The notes below the pieces were generated by a model, which worked only from the letters and a program-made list of their open reading frames with translations, was not told the origin of the DNA and did not search any database. Below are positions 34,818 to 43,152 of a DNA stretch of 64,000 nucleotides, in pieces (position 1 is the first letter of the stretch; each line of letters opens with the position of its first letter). Source of the DNA: Salininema proteolyticum (lineage in GTDB: Bacteria > Actinomycetota > Actinomycetes > Mycobacteriales > Micromonosporaceae); contig NZ_JBHUNX010000001.1 of NCBI RefSeq assembly GCF_042685645.1, positions 1,550,001 to 1,614,000 of the forward strand. Reading direction: 5' to 3'. Both the position numbers and the translations under genes were made by a program.

Positions 34818-35315
34818 CTAATCGAAGGGTTCCTCATCCAGGACCTGCTCGCGCGTGGCCGCCTGCACATGAGGCACGAGTGCGGCCACCTTGGTGTTCG
34901 TGTCCTTCGTGACGTCACCGTTCATGAACGTGAGGATGCTGGCTCCACCGTCGGTGTTCTCCAAACGGCTAGCAGACCGATAGCGCGTCAATTCGGTTCC
35001 GTCCTGGTCGAGGACCGTCCACGTGTCGACCACCCACTCCGGTGCGCCAGGGCGGGCACGCAGAATCCACGCCGCACCGCTGCAGGTCGAGCCAACATGG
35101 ATGGTCCAGATCTCCATGGCGACGCCGGCGTCCGGGAAGTCGATCGTTTCGATCGGCTCAGATCCCACCGGTGGGAGGCAGGAAGGGCCGAGACTGGCGA
35201 ACTGGGTGCGCGCGTCCGGTATGGGGAACGTGCGTGGTGCAGTCTCGGTGGAAGCGCCGGACAGAACCAGGGCAGAGACGACAACCACGCCAAGAGCGAG
35301 AACTTTTCGAATCAT
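34818..35315 (-). CDS. small secreted protein
   Basis: 165 aa. The signal peptide (RKVLALGVVVVSALVLSGAS) is clear, with cleavage near residue 21. The mature part has two cysteines (PSCLPPV and STCSGAAW), likely a disulfide, and a mixed alpha/beta pattern. No family recognised. It is convergent with the zinc-finger protein gene and has no operon partner. Confidence 0.68.
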   Translation of the reverse strand: MIRKVLALGVVVVSALVLSGASTETAPRTFPIPDARTQFASLGPSCLPPVGSEPIETIDFPDAGVAMEIWTIHVGSTCSGAAWILRARPGAPEWVVDTWTVLDQDGTELTRYRSASRLENTDGGASILTFMNGDVTKDTNTKVAALVPHVQAATREQVLDEEPFD

Positions 35316-35387
35316 CCATTCACCGTACGAGAACCGGTCTGGTTTCAGCGGTGCGACACGCAGCAGCCAGAACGTGATGTGCGACGG

Positions 35388-36395
35388 TCACAGTTCGTCG
35401 TTCATGAACTGTACGAACGGGTCAGCGTTCAGGAAATAGTTCGGGTAGGCGTTCTCCAGTCTCTTGACCGCGTTCACACCAACGAGCACGACGTCCATGT
35501 TCGCGCCCATGCGAACTTCCGCGGCCTCATAGGCGGCAGCCGCCGCTGCGAACGTGGCGAAGCCGGTGACCGATAGGCTCCTGGCGTGCGGGTTCAGCGC
35601 AAGTAGCACGAAGCCTCCGTCGTGCACAGCGTGAACCGACTGATCGAAGGCACGTGAGGACTCGGTCAAGGTCTGAAGCAGCCCGATTTTATCGTCGATG
35701 CGTTTCAACTCAGCGCGCAGATCACGTAGCGACGTGGGCGCCTCCGGCACCGGCGCAGTGTGTTCCCGAGCCGCAATGAGGGCACTGGCCAGTTGAAAGA
35801 ACCGCAGCCACAGTGCATGCCCACGGCTGGACTTCAACGTTTGAGCAGTAACCAGGCCCGCTGTCTCTACTGCTGTTGACCAGGCATGCTCCAACACGGT
35901 GCGCATCTGGATCTCGACGTGGAGCCCGTTCCACTGAGCGGCGCCGTCGTCGTGAAAGCCGTAGACGAGGTGGAGGCCTCGATACCCGGAAGACTTCGGC
36001 TCAGCCAGGTAGTCATTGTGGCGGACCAGCCGATGCGGTGAGAGCGCGGCTCTCAGCAAGGCGTCAACGTCTCGGACCTGCTCGATGGACGGCATGATGA
36101 CACGGCATCCGGCCACGTCCTGCATCTTGGCGAGGTGCAGCGACGGGAACCGTTCCAGTTTATGCACGATCGAAGGCAGTCTCTTGAACCGCCGGGCCAC
36201 CACGGCACTGGACTCGACATCAGTGGCGATCCGCTGCAGGTGTTGAGAGATGACATGGAGAGGGTAGCCATGAGCCGAACGCCAGTTGTTCAATACCGCC
36301 AACGCGTGAGGGTGCTCGTGAACAGGCATGCCGCCAGCCAAGACGACGCCAGCCCGTTTGGCTTCTCTCTTGGAAAACTGCAGTCGAGTCCACAT
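35388..36395 (-). CDS. RelA/SpoT-type alarmone synthetase domain protein with an extra C-terminal domain
   Basis: 335 aa. Residues about 60-180 hold the (p)ppGpp synthetase core: KRLPSIVHKLERFPS, MQDVAGCRVIMPS (D93), the G-loop YLAEPKSSGYRGLHLVY (Y129, Y138) and EIQMRTVLEHAWSTAVE (E161, R165). No HD hydrolase, TGS or ACT domain is present, so it is a single-function synthetase. Residues about 215-335 form an extra domain (coiled-coil-like LRDLRAELKRIDDKIGLLQ, then an alpha/beta part ending FLNADPFVQFMNDEL). Small alarmone synthetases in accessory DNA include toxins (toxSAS) and phage sensors. The ATG at 36395 follows GAGGGACG. No obvious antitoxin gene overlaps it. Confidence 0.85.
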   Translation of the reverse strand: MWTRLQFSKREAKRAGVVLAGGMPVHEHPHALAVLNNWRSAHGYPLHVISQHLQRIATDVESSAVVARRFKRLPSIVHKLERFPSLHLAKMQDVAGCRVIMPSIEQVRDVDALLRAALSPHRLVRHNDYLAEPKSSGYRGLHLVYGFHDDGAAQWNGLHVEIQMRTVLEHAWSTAVETAGLVTAQTLKSSRGHALWLRFFQLASALIAAREHTAPVPEAPTSLRDLRAELKRIDDKIGLLQTLTESSRAFDQSVHAVHDGGFVLLALNPHARSLSVTGFATFAAAAAAYEAAEVRMGANMDVVLVGVNAVKRLENAYPNYFLNADPFVQFMNDEL

Positions 36396-36620
36396 CGTCC
36401 CTCTATTATCGCAGGTCGCGTTGCCTACGTCGAGCGGCATTCGCGGCACGTGGGCAACGGGAAGTCCGTTGGACGCCTCACTCCCACTACCGCTTGAACA
36501 CCAAGTCAGTTTCACCCCGGACATGCGACGTGGACACACGCACGGTCGGATGCGCGGAGTCCTCAACCTTGCTACCCTCGCAGCGACTCTCGCCCCCAGC
36601 ACGATAGGAAGACCGCACCG

Positions 36621-37097
36621 ATGACGCACACAGACCTTCGCCGCCCCTCCCTCGTCCACAACCTCATCGACACCGACGCTGACGATTCCGCCATCGTGGC
36701 CGTTACCATCGGTTTCTTCGTCAACCTCGTCCCCGGCGGAATCACCCTCGTCGGCCTCACCGCCTACGCCTACAAGCAGGCCGGCGCGACCTTGTTCTAC
36801 TCGATCGTTCTCGCCGCAGCCGCCTACTTCCTCAGCCTGGCCGTAGTCGCCGTCGTCTCCTGGTTCATCGCCACGCGAGGAATAAAGGCTGGCTCCACAC
36901 TCACCTGGACGTTCCTTATGGCCCTCGTTCTTGCCGCGGTCGCGCTCATACCCATGGAACTTGGGTTCGAGCAGACGATCAACAAAGTCGCCTACGTCGC
37001 CGGAACGGCTGTTATCTACCTGGTCGCGCTCGCCTGCACGCGTATTCTCGCCCAATGGGTGGCCCGCGAACTGGGTATTGACCGAACAGGCCGGTAG
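36621..37097 (+). CDS. four-helix integral membrane protein
   Basis: 158 aa with four predicted helices (about residues 24-49, 56-83, 94-114 and 121-145). A short acidic cytosolic N-terminus (LIDTDADD) precedes them. GGAAGACCGCACCG lies before the ATG. It is divergent from the RelA/SpoT gene with 225 bp between; possible partner of that enzyme, but this is position only. No family recognised. Confidence 0.72.
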   Translation: MTHTDLRRPSLVHNLIDTDADDSAIVAVTIGFFVNLVPGGITLVGLTAYAYKQAGATLFYSIVLAAAAYFLSLAVVAVVSWFIATRGIKAGSTLTWTFLMALVLAAVALIPMELGFEQTINKVAYVAGTAVIYLVALACTRILAQWVARELGIDRTGR

Positions 37098-37193
37098 CAG
37101 AGGAAGGCGCTCACCGGGAGGCGATGAACGCGCACCGAGTGACCCGTACGAGGAAAGGACTCTACGATCGAGACCGAAGCTGACCGAGCTGCG

Positions 37194-37604
37194 ATGCTCG
37201 TAGCCCAAGCCCGCCGCGACGGGATTGTCCAACTTGTCGTCGGAGCGGTCATCCGTGACGAGAAAGGACGCACACTTCTATTGCGACGACCGAGCGCGGA
37301 CTTCTACGGCGGGCTATGGGAGTTGCCCAGTGGCAAGGTCGAACCAGGGGAAACACTCACTGACGCCGTCAGCCGGGAAGTTGCCGAAGAGACCGGCCTT
37401 CACGTCACGTCGACCGGTTCGCACCTAGGGAGTTTCGACTACGTCGGATCCAGCGCTAAACCCTCACGCCAGTTCACGTTTACCGTCGCGGTGGCCACCA
37501 CTGAACCAGTGCAATTGAGCGAACACGACACCTACGGGTGGGTGCCACCAGGCAGCACTGTTGCCGTCTCCGACGAAGTCGCAGGCCTCCTCGCAAAGCT
37601 CTAA
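37194..37604 (+). CDS. NUDIX hydrolase (MutT-like), first of three
   Basis: 136 aa. The NUDIX box is complete: GKVEPGETLTDAVSREVAEE followed by TGL. It should hydrolyse a nucleoside diphosphate linked to some moiety, for example a damaged nucleotide. The ATG at 37194 has no good ribosome binding site. Nine codons upstream in frame an ATC (37167) sits at ideal spacing after GAGGAAAGGACTCTACG, so translation may begin there, giving IETEADRAA before the listed start. The gene precedes the tnpB element. Confidence 0.85.
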   Translation: MLVAQARRDGIVQLVVGAVIRDEKGRTLLLRRPSADFYGGLWELPSGKVEPGETLTDAVSREVAEETGLHVTSTGSHLGSFDYVGSSAKPSRQFTFTVAVATTEPVQLSEHDTYGWVPPGSTVAVSDEVAGLLAKL

Positions 37605-37775
37605 CCAGGAAGAAGAACATATACGTCTCTGTGTGGGGTCACCTGGCGAGCCTGGTTGCGTCTGGCCGCGGCATCCGCGATGATCGGAATTTCGTAGTGC
37701 GCAGACCCCCGGCTTTAGCCGTGGGGTAAGCACGTCAACGACTACGATGTCAGACCTCACGGATAGGATCTTTTC

Positions 37776-39005
37776 GTGCTCACCGGACGCCGATACCGCC
37801 TCAAACTCACTCCCGAACAGGCCGAGGCCTGTGGTGAGTTCGCGTCGGCGTGTCGGTTCGTGTGGAACTGTGCCCTTGAGCAGCGGCGTGAGTACCGCCG
37901 TAGGGGAGATTGGGTGAACTACGCCCCGCAGGCTCGTGAACTGGCCGAGGCGAAACGTGAACCCGTCCTGGAATGGCTGCGGGTCGCGCCCTCCCACATT
38001 CTCCAGCAGACCCTCCGCGACTTGGACAAGGCATGTCGTGACCATGGAACCTTCAAGGTGCGGTGGAAAGCGAAGCACCGGTGGTCCCCGTCGTTTCGTT
38101 TTCCCGACCCGAAACAGATGGACGTGGAGCGGATCAACCGGAAGTGGGGGCGGGTCAAGCTCCCGAAACTCGGGTGGGTCACCTACCGTTCCACCCGCCG
38201 TCTCGGCGGGGCGGTCAAGTCCGCCACCGTCTCGTTCAAAGCGGGGTCGTGGTGGGTATCGTTCCTTGTGGACGACGGCGAAACTACGCCCGAATGGCAC
38301 GCCAACCCCGCAGCTGCGGTCGGGATCGACCGGGGAGTGGCATACGCGGCGGTCACCAGCGACGAACAGTTCTATGACCGCGCGTTCGCCTCCCCGGGAG
38401 AAGTGAAGCGGTATAGACGGCTGCAGCGGGCTCTCAGTCGGCAGAAGAAAGGCTCCGCCTCTCGGGGCCGTACACTGGCACGCCTGCGGCGTCTGGCCTG
38501 CCGCATCTCCGACCGGCGCGGCGATTTCACCGCGCAGACCGCCCACCGGATCGCCACCGGCAACGCCGTGGTCGTGCTGGAAGACCTGAAGACGAAGAAC
38601 ATGACCGCCCGGGCTGGTGAACGGAGCGTCGCGGCGAAGTCCGGGCTCAACCGGGCCATCCTGGACAAGGGCTGGCACCGGCTCGAACTCGCCCTGGCCT
38701 CCAAGGCCCGGTACACCGGTACCGAGCTGGTCAAGATCCATCCTGCGTACACGTCCCAAACCTGCAACGCCTGCGGACACCTGTCAGCGGAGAACCGAGA
38801 GAGCCAATCGATCTTCCGCTGCAAGGACTGCGGGCATCGGGCGAACGCGGACGCCAACGCGGCGAAGAACATTCTCAAGGCCGCAGGGCTTGCGGTCTCA
38901 GCCTGTGGAGATCTCGATATTGGTCGGTCTGTGAAGCAGGAACCAGTGGCGTCCGCGAGGATTCCGCACCAACCGGGTCCACCGGTTGGAATCCCCCGGC
39001 TTTAG
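37776..39005 (+). CDS. tnpB: TnpB, RNA-guided RuvC-type nuclease (tnpB-only element)
   Basis: 409 aa, GTG start (AGGATCTTTTC upstream). The RuvC triad is complete: D185 in VGIDRGV, E269 in VVVLEDL and D359 in NADANAAKN. The zinc ribbon cysteines are C330, C333, C349 and C352. It is only distantly similar to the first TnpB (4955-6184). Its stop TAG lies in the right-end hairpin, at the edge of the MITE insertion. The omega RNA that would guide it ends in the interrupted right end, so guide formation is likely disturbed even though the protein looks active. Confidence 0.95.
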   Translation: MLTGRRYRLKLTPEQAEACGEFASACRFVWNCALEQRREYRRRGDWVNYAPQARELAEAKREPVLEWLRVAPSHILQQTLRDLDKACRDHGTFKVRWKAKHRWSPSFRFPDPKQMDVERINRKWGRVKLPKLGWVTYRSTRRLGGAVKSATVSFKAGSWWVSFLVDDGETTPEWHANPAAAVGIDRGVAYAAVTSDEQFYDRAFASPGEVKRYRRLQRALSRQKKGSASRGRTLARLRRLACRISDRRGDFTAQTAHRIATGNAVVVLEDLKTKNMTARAGERSVAAKSGLNRAILDKGWHRLELALASKARYTGTELVKIHPAYTSQTCNACGHLSAENRESQSIFRCKDCGHRANADANAAKNILKAAGLAVSACGDLDIGRSVKQEPVASARIPHQPGPPVGIPRL

Positions 39006-39116
39006 GGTGCTGTTGGTAAAGGGACAAATCTCCGTCCGAAGCACGGTCCTCGGCGCGCGCGACCGGGGAATTCCCGATAGACGCTCGACTGTTCTGTCCG
39101 TTGCCCAACAGCACCC
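39005..39116. mobile_element. 112-bp MITE inserted in the right-end hairpin of the tnpB element
   Basis: Perfect 12-bp terminal inverted repeats, GGGTGCTGTTGG (39005-39016) and CCAACAGCACCC (39105-39116), extend imperfectly (ACGGACA/AGGGACA). They are flanked by TTTA on both sides (39001-39004 and 39117-39120), a target duplication. Without the insert the hairpin CGGCTTTAGCCG is restored exactly. There is no coding capacity. The ends and the short duplication suit IS5-family transposases. Confidence 0.85.
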
Positions 39117-39180
39117 TTTAGCCGTGGGGAGGAAGTCAAGAGACGCTGCCGTCGACAACCCTGCCGAAAGGTGAACTCAC

Positions 39181-39726
39181 ATGATTACAAACGACCACAT
39201 TGCGACCGTTACCAGCGACTACCTCGCACACTATCCAGGCGACAAGGACCGCCTTCGCCTGCTCTTGGATGCACTTGACGACGCGAACGCTCTCGCCACG
39301 CGCGAACGGCTGTCCGGGCATGCGACCGCAAGCGCCTACGTGGTCGACAACGCCGGCCGGGTACTGTTCATCGAACACAAAGCGTTGGGAACGCTGCTGC
39401 AACCGGGCGGGCACACCGAACCAGAAGACCAGGACCTCATCGGCGCGGCCCGCCGTGAAGTTGGTGAAGAGACCGGGTTGACTGAGCTGACGGTCATGAA
39501 CGGCCAGAGCGCACCGGTGTGGATTGACATTCACACGATCCCTCACTCGGTGGCAAAGAACGAACCTGAACATGACCACTACGACTTCCAGTTCGTGTTC
39601 ACCGTGACGGGGGAGCAGACAGTGACGCTGCAGGATGAAGAAGTCGACGGATACCAGTGGGTTTCCGTGGAGGACATGCCGGAGGGCGAAGTCAAGGCGA
39701 GGTTGACCACGGTACTGGCCACCTGA
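39181..39726 (+). CDS. NUDIX hydrolase, second of three
   Basis: 181 aa. The NUDIX box GGHTEPEDQDLIGAARREVG (then EETGL) is complete. The N-terminal 45 residues are helical (DDHIATVTSDYLAHYPGDKD-like start, LRLLLDALDD). GAAAGGTGAACTCAC precedes the ATG. It begins 40 bp after the right end of the tnpB element; its former promoter may have been separated by that insertion. Substrate unknown. Confidence 0.88.
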   Translation: MITNDHIATVTSDYLAHYPGDKDRLRLLLDALDDANALATRERLSGHATASAYVVDNAGRVLFIEHKALGTLLQPGGHTEPEDQDLIGAARREVGEETGLTELTVMNGQSAPVWIDIHTIPHSVAKNEPEHDHYDFQFVFTVTGEQTVTLQDEEVDGYQWVSVEDMPEGEVKARLTTVLAT

Positions 39727-39770
39727 CGTCGCCGGCAACGCACGGGCAGGTTGGCTTAGAACGGGCGTTG

Positions 39771-40924
39771 CTACTGAACTTGTAGTGTCGGGGTCTATGG
39801 AGGCTTGAGGCCGGTTCCGGCGAAGAATCCGTCGATGAGGTCGGTGCGGGCCTGGATATCTTCCAGGTGTGTTCGAACGAGCTCGAGAAGGTGGTCGACA
39901 CCCTCGATCAGGGTGTTGGCCATGCGGCGTTTGAGCAGGGACCATGCACTCTCGACGGGATTGAGTTCGGGAGCGTAGGAGGGCAGTTGGTAGACCCGTA
40001 GCCAGGGGCGGGCCGCGATCATTTTCTTCATTCGCGCTGATTTGTGGGCGTTGAGGTTGTCCCATACGAGGACGATCGGGCCGTCCAAAGCGCGGTGGGC
40101 GGCATCGAGGAGGTCGGCGAACTGGCGTTCGCGGAAACCGCTCTTCTCGCCCTTGCGCTTGCGATGAGGCATAGTTCGGTAGAAGAACCGGGAGCGCTCA
40201 CCAGGTCGGTAGGCGGACAGTCCGGCTAGGGAGACCCGCCCTGACCCGCGTTTGCGGACCCGGACCACCGGGGTTCGTCCTCGTCGGCCCCAGGTACGGG
40301 ACCGGGCTGGTACGAGGGTGTGCGACGCTTCGTCTTCGAAGACTATCCACGCGCCCAGCCTGCGCGCGATCCTTTTACCTGCGGCCAGGTCTTCTTCTGC
40401 CACTGCACGATGGCTTCGTCGTCTCGGTCGGAGGCTTTGGCGTCGGGTATCTGCGGACTCCAGCCCATACTGTGCAGTACAAGGGAGACGCCTTTGAGGC
40501 TGTAGGTGGTGGCGAACCGGCGCTGGATCAGGGACCGCACCCGCGCTAGAGTCCAGCGTTGATCGTCTCCGAGGCCGGCGGCCTGCGGACCGGCCTCCAG
40601 TGCCTTCTCCAACTGTGCGAGCTGGTCGGCATTCAGGCGCGCCTTTGCTCCCGAGGCGCCCTTGGATTTCAGTGCAGCATCTCCGCCTTCCTTCCAGGCA
40701 CGATGCCACTGATGGCCGGTTTTGGTCGAAACCTCGAACGTCTGGGACACTTCCAAAGGTGTGGCTCCGGCGTCGAACATTGCGGCGGCCTCAAGACGAA
40801 TCGCCTCGCGCTTTGCGCGCGCTGCGGCGTTCAGGCCGCCCCCGTCTCCATATCTCACAGATAGTTCAACGAGGACAGGCCCACTCGGATACGCCAGATG
40901 ACCCCGAAACTACAAGTTCAGTAG
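39771..40924 (-). mobile_element. IS630-family insertion sequence
   Basis: 25-bp terminal inverted repeats with one mismatch: CTACTGAACTTGTAGTGTCG... at 39771-39795 and the complement at 40900-40924 (CTACTGAACTTGTAGTTTCG... read inward). The TA just inside each end fits the TA target duplication of this family. The transposase gene is split into two overlapping frames. Confidence 0.88.
39795..40858 (-). CDS. IS630-family transposase in two frames (frameshift at about 40372)
   Basis: The first frame (GTG 40858 to 40343) holds the helix-turn-helix part (SQTFEVSTKTGHQWHRAW and later TTYSLKGVSLVLHSMGW). The second frame, ending at 39795, holds the DDE core: IVFEDEASH, LVLVWDNLNAHKS-like IVLVWDNLNAHK and LPSYAPELNPVESAW. 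The frames join in a -1 direction at GGTAAAAGG (around 40372). Many IS630 elements use programmed frameshifting at A-runs, so one full protein of about 355 aa may be made; a simple one-base mutation gives the same picture. Confidence 0.82.
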
Positions 40925-40936
40925 CCGCCTACATGT

Positions 40937-41407
40937 TCATGGAGAGACCTCGAGAAGAAGGGCGTCCTGGTTTACGGTGATGAAGTCCCGGACCTCAATA
41001 GGCCTCAGGTTGATCGACGTGAGCGTGTCCTGTCGAAGGGCGACTCGTTCGATGTCGTAGGAGCCTCGTGAGGAGTCAGCGAACTCGCTACCGGTTCGCT
41101 TGGCCATGTCCAGGGTGAGCAACCGGGCGACGAAATAGTACTGTACCGCTACCTGGCCCTTCGAAGAAGTAGAACTGGTCAAGTAGACCTGTGTGGCAGG
41201 ACCGACGTGCGCGCCGAGCTCCTCGACCAGTTCACGACGCATCGCTGCTTCCGGGGACCGATCATGATCCTCGATTCCGCCGCCCGGTGTCGTGTAATAG
41301 GGCGCTTGTTCGGGCTTGGTTCGCTTGATGAGGACGAGGCGGCCGGAATCGTCAATGAGGATGGTCCGGGCGGCACGACGGCCCCTCGACGCTAGTGGCG
41401 AGCGCAT
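40937..41407 (-). CDS. NUDIX hydrolase, third of three
   Basis: 156 aa from ATG 41407 (alternatives: ATG 41437, TTG 41443; none has a good ribosome binding site). The opening RGRRAARTILIDDSGRLVLI is the first strand of the fold and the NUDIX box is GGIEDHDRSPEAAMRRELVE then ELGA. A conserved proline-glycine pair (YYTTPGGG) precedes it. Three NUDIX genes occur within 4.3 kb, each from a different subgroup by eye, separated by IS elements. Confidence 0.85.
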   Translation of the reverse strand: MRSPLASRGRRAARTILIDDSGRLVLIKRTKPEQAPYYTTPGGGIEDHDRSPEAAMRRELVEELGAHVGPATQVYLTSSTSSKGQVAVQYYFVARLLTLDMAKRTGSEFADSSRGSYDIERVALRQDTLTSINLRPIEVRDFITVNQDALLLEVSP

Positions 41408-41515
41408 GAGGTCAGTGTACGAGCAGTGCTCTGGCATGGACAAGATTCTGGCCAGGCGAGCACTGAGCGGGAGAGCGTCAACGTCAGTTTGACGCGACCC
41501 GGCACTGGCACCGAC

Positions 41516-41875
41516 CTACGTCGCTGCGCCAGAGGCTTCCCGTTCAGCGAGAAACTGGTCCAGGACGACGAAAAGGCCAGCGACCACTTCACTCTCCTCT
41601 TCACCGGCGAGACGATAGGGATTGAGGTCTCGGTCGGGAAACGCCGCAAGCAGAGCCAAATGCGGCCATCCGAGAGACGACGAACGACCCACGCGAGCGA
41701 CCAACCACTCCGGAAACCCGTCCAAGCCCTGCGCGCCGCTGCGACGCTGCCCAATGTCGTAGCCGGTCAAAAAGTGCACCATGCGTTCATAAGAGACAAA
41801 GCCGGTGTACATGCCAGGACGCTTCGCTACCTGGGCCATGAACTCACGATCGGTCAAATTTTCGAAGTCGCCCAT
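41516..41875 (-). CDS. uncharacterised actinobacterial protein with an RPGMY motif
   Basis: 119 aa, soluble. LTDREFMAQVAKRPGMYTGF followed by SYERMVHFLTGYD is a pattern I know from small streptomycete proteins of unknown role (RPGMYxG and FxxGYD). GAGGAGTTCC before the ATG is a good site. It may be an immunity-type protein, but no partner is visible. 41876-42081 holds nothing convincing. Confidence 0.65.
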   Translation of the reverse strand: MGDFENLTDREFMAQVAKRPGMYTGFVSYERMVHFLTGYDIGQRRSGAQGLDGFPEWLVARVGRSSSLGWPHLALLAAFPDRDLNPYRLAGEEESEVVAGLFVVLDQFLAEREASGAAT

Positions 41876-42081
41876 GGAACTCCTCTACGGTCGCACTGCA
41901 AGAGATTCACGACTCTACCGCAGCGGTAGCGCATGCTATAGAGCCGAGCCTTGAGACTCAAGCAGTACCTCCGCGTGTTGTTCACGCACTTGACGGTTAG
42001 TTGCGAGGCGGCAATAAATCCTTAAACTCAGCTACGTACCCCAGACGACGGCGTCCGGGGAAACACAACTGGGGAGAAGTC

Positions 42082-42309
42082 ATGCACCGCAAAGCTTATA
42101 ACTGGGAGAAAAGCGCCGCCCGCGGGGCGAAGAAGATAACAGGCGCCGGCCATCGCCTTCTCGTGCACGCGGCGATGGAGTACACCGACAAGTACCCCGA
42201 GGTGCTTGAGCTTCACGTCGGCCCTCGCGTGGACCTGCTCAAGGACTACCTAGTTGACTACGTCGAATACTACGCAATTCCATGCAAGGGCCGAACTACC
42301 TCGCCCTAA
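42082..42309 (+). CDS. small basic protein, unknown
   Basis: 75 aa starting MHRKAYNWEKSAARGAKK. GGGGAGAAGTC is just upstream of ATG 42082, a good site, so translation is plausible. It is alpha-helical with an acidic second half (VDLLKDYLVDYVEYY). The end (CKGRTTSP) may be truncated, as IS605-type relic DNA follows. No family recognised. Confidence 0.5.
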   Translation: MHRKAYNWEKSAARGAKKITGAGHRLLVHAAMEYTDKYPEVLELHVGPRVDLLKDYLVDYVEYYAIPCKGRTTSP

Positions 42310-42469
42310 TGTGCGACGCGGGTCAAACGGACTGGCGCTACCCGACTCAGGCGCAGTGCTCCGTCCTTGAGGGGCGGGGCACTGCGCCTCAGAACTCCGC
42401 GCGGAGGATCGACCGGCCCCACGCGAGCTGCCCTCGCCACATGTGTAAACTGTATGCAGGCATGTGAGA

Positions 42470-42645
42470 ATCAAGCTGAAGCCTCTAGCGCAGGACATGC
42501 GCGATGTAAAGCCTGTGGAGCCCGTATAAGACCGCCTAGGCGGCAGTGGTCGCAAACACCCGTAAGGGAAGGAAGCAGGAACCCACCCGTAGCGCTCATT
42601 CGGGAGCCAAGCCGGGAATCTCCGCCTGTTCACGGCGGGGAGGAT
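42470..42645 (+). mobile_element. relic of an IS605-type right end (omega RNA scaffold without tnpB)
   Basis: The segment GGAAGCAGGAACCCACCCGT (about 42568) and the terminal hairpin TCCGCCTGTTCACGGCGGGGA (42619-42639) followed by GGATGTCAA match the arrangement at the 3' end of actinobacterial tnpB genes, where GAAGCAGGAACC also occurs (38936 in the intact element). No RuvC motifs remain upstream; only a Cys pair (HARCKACG) hints at the zinc ribbon. The rest of 42310-42654 holds no gene. Confidence 0.6.
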
Positions 42646-42654
42646 GTCAAAACG

Positions 42655-43047
42655 TCAACCGTTCCGCGGTAGACGCTCGGTCGCCAACCGATACGACAGC
42701 ACTTGCCGCAACGCCTCCACGACACGGTCGGCAGGGAACCGTTCACCGGCGAGCGTCTCGGCCATTTCAATCGTCTGGGCGCTTGCCCCGTTCACGGTGA
42801 GGTGCGCGACCAGCCAACCTTCCAAGTCGTCGTCCTCTGCCGACAGGGCGAGCGCTGTCGATGTGGGGGCAAGGTCGTCGTCGCGGACAACCGTGATGTC
42901 GGGGATGGGCAAGTTCTGGGAGGCGTAGGAAGCTGCCGGCAGACCGACCCGGTAAGGGTGGACGCACGTCGGTGCGCCCGTGGTTGTGTTCAGTCGACAG
43001 TCGGCGGCCTTGTCGAACTGGCTGTCAGGTCCGGGCTTGTTGGACAC
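42655..43047 (-). CDS. uncharacterised acidic protein
   Basis: 130 aa. The N-terminal half is extended with two cysteines (AADCRLNTTTGAPTCVHPYR); then DITVVRDDDLAPTSTALALS; the C-terminal half is helical (SAQTIEMAETLAGERFPADR, VVEALRQVLSYRLATERL). The IS605-type relic ends ten bases beyond its stop. No signal peptide and no known family. A divergent gene starts 105 bp upstream. Confidence 0.55.
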   Translation of the reverse strand: MSNKPGPDSQFDKAADCRLNTTTGAPTCVHPYRVGLPAASYASQNLPIPDITVVRDDDLAPTSTALALSAEDDDLEGWLVAHLTVNGASAQTIEMAETLAGERFPADRVVEALRQVLSYRLATERLPRNG

Positions 43048-43152
43048 GTCGAATTAGCCTGGCCCGCGGGTGAGCGCAGGACAGATGGCACAGACGACAC
43101 CGTCGACCCACTCGTGCATGATATCGACACCTAACGAGAAGAGGACTGTTCA

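Larger units (their letters stand above)
37700..39141 (+). mobile_element. IS605/IS1341-type element with tnpB only
   Basis: No tnpA; one tnpB. The left hairpin is CCCCCGGCTTTAGCCGTGGGG (37706-37726). The right end should carry the same hairpin followed by AGGAAGTCAAG, but it is split by a 112-bp insertion (39005-39116): CGGCTTTA lies before it and TTTAGCCGTGGGG after it. The element needs a TnpA in trans to move. Confidence 0.82.
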
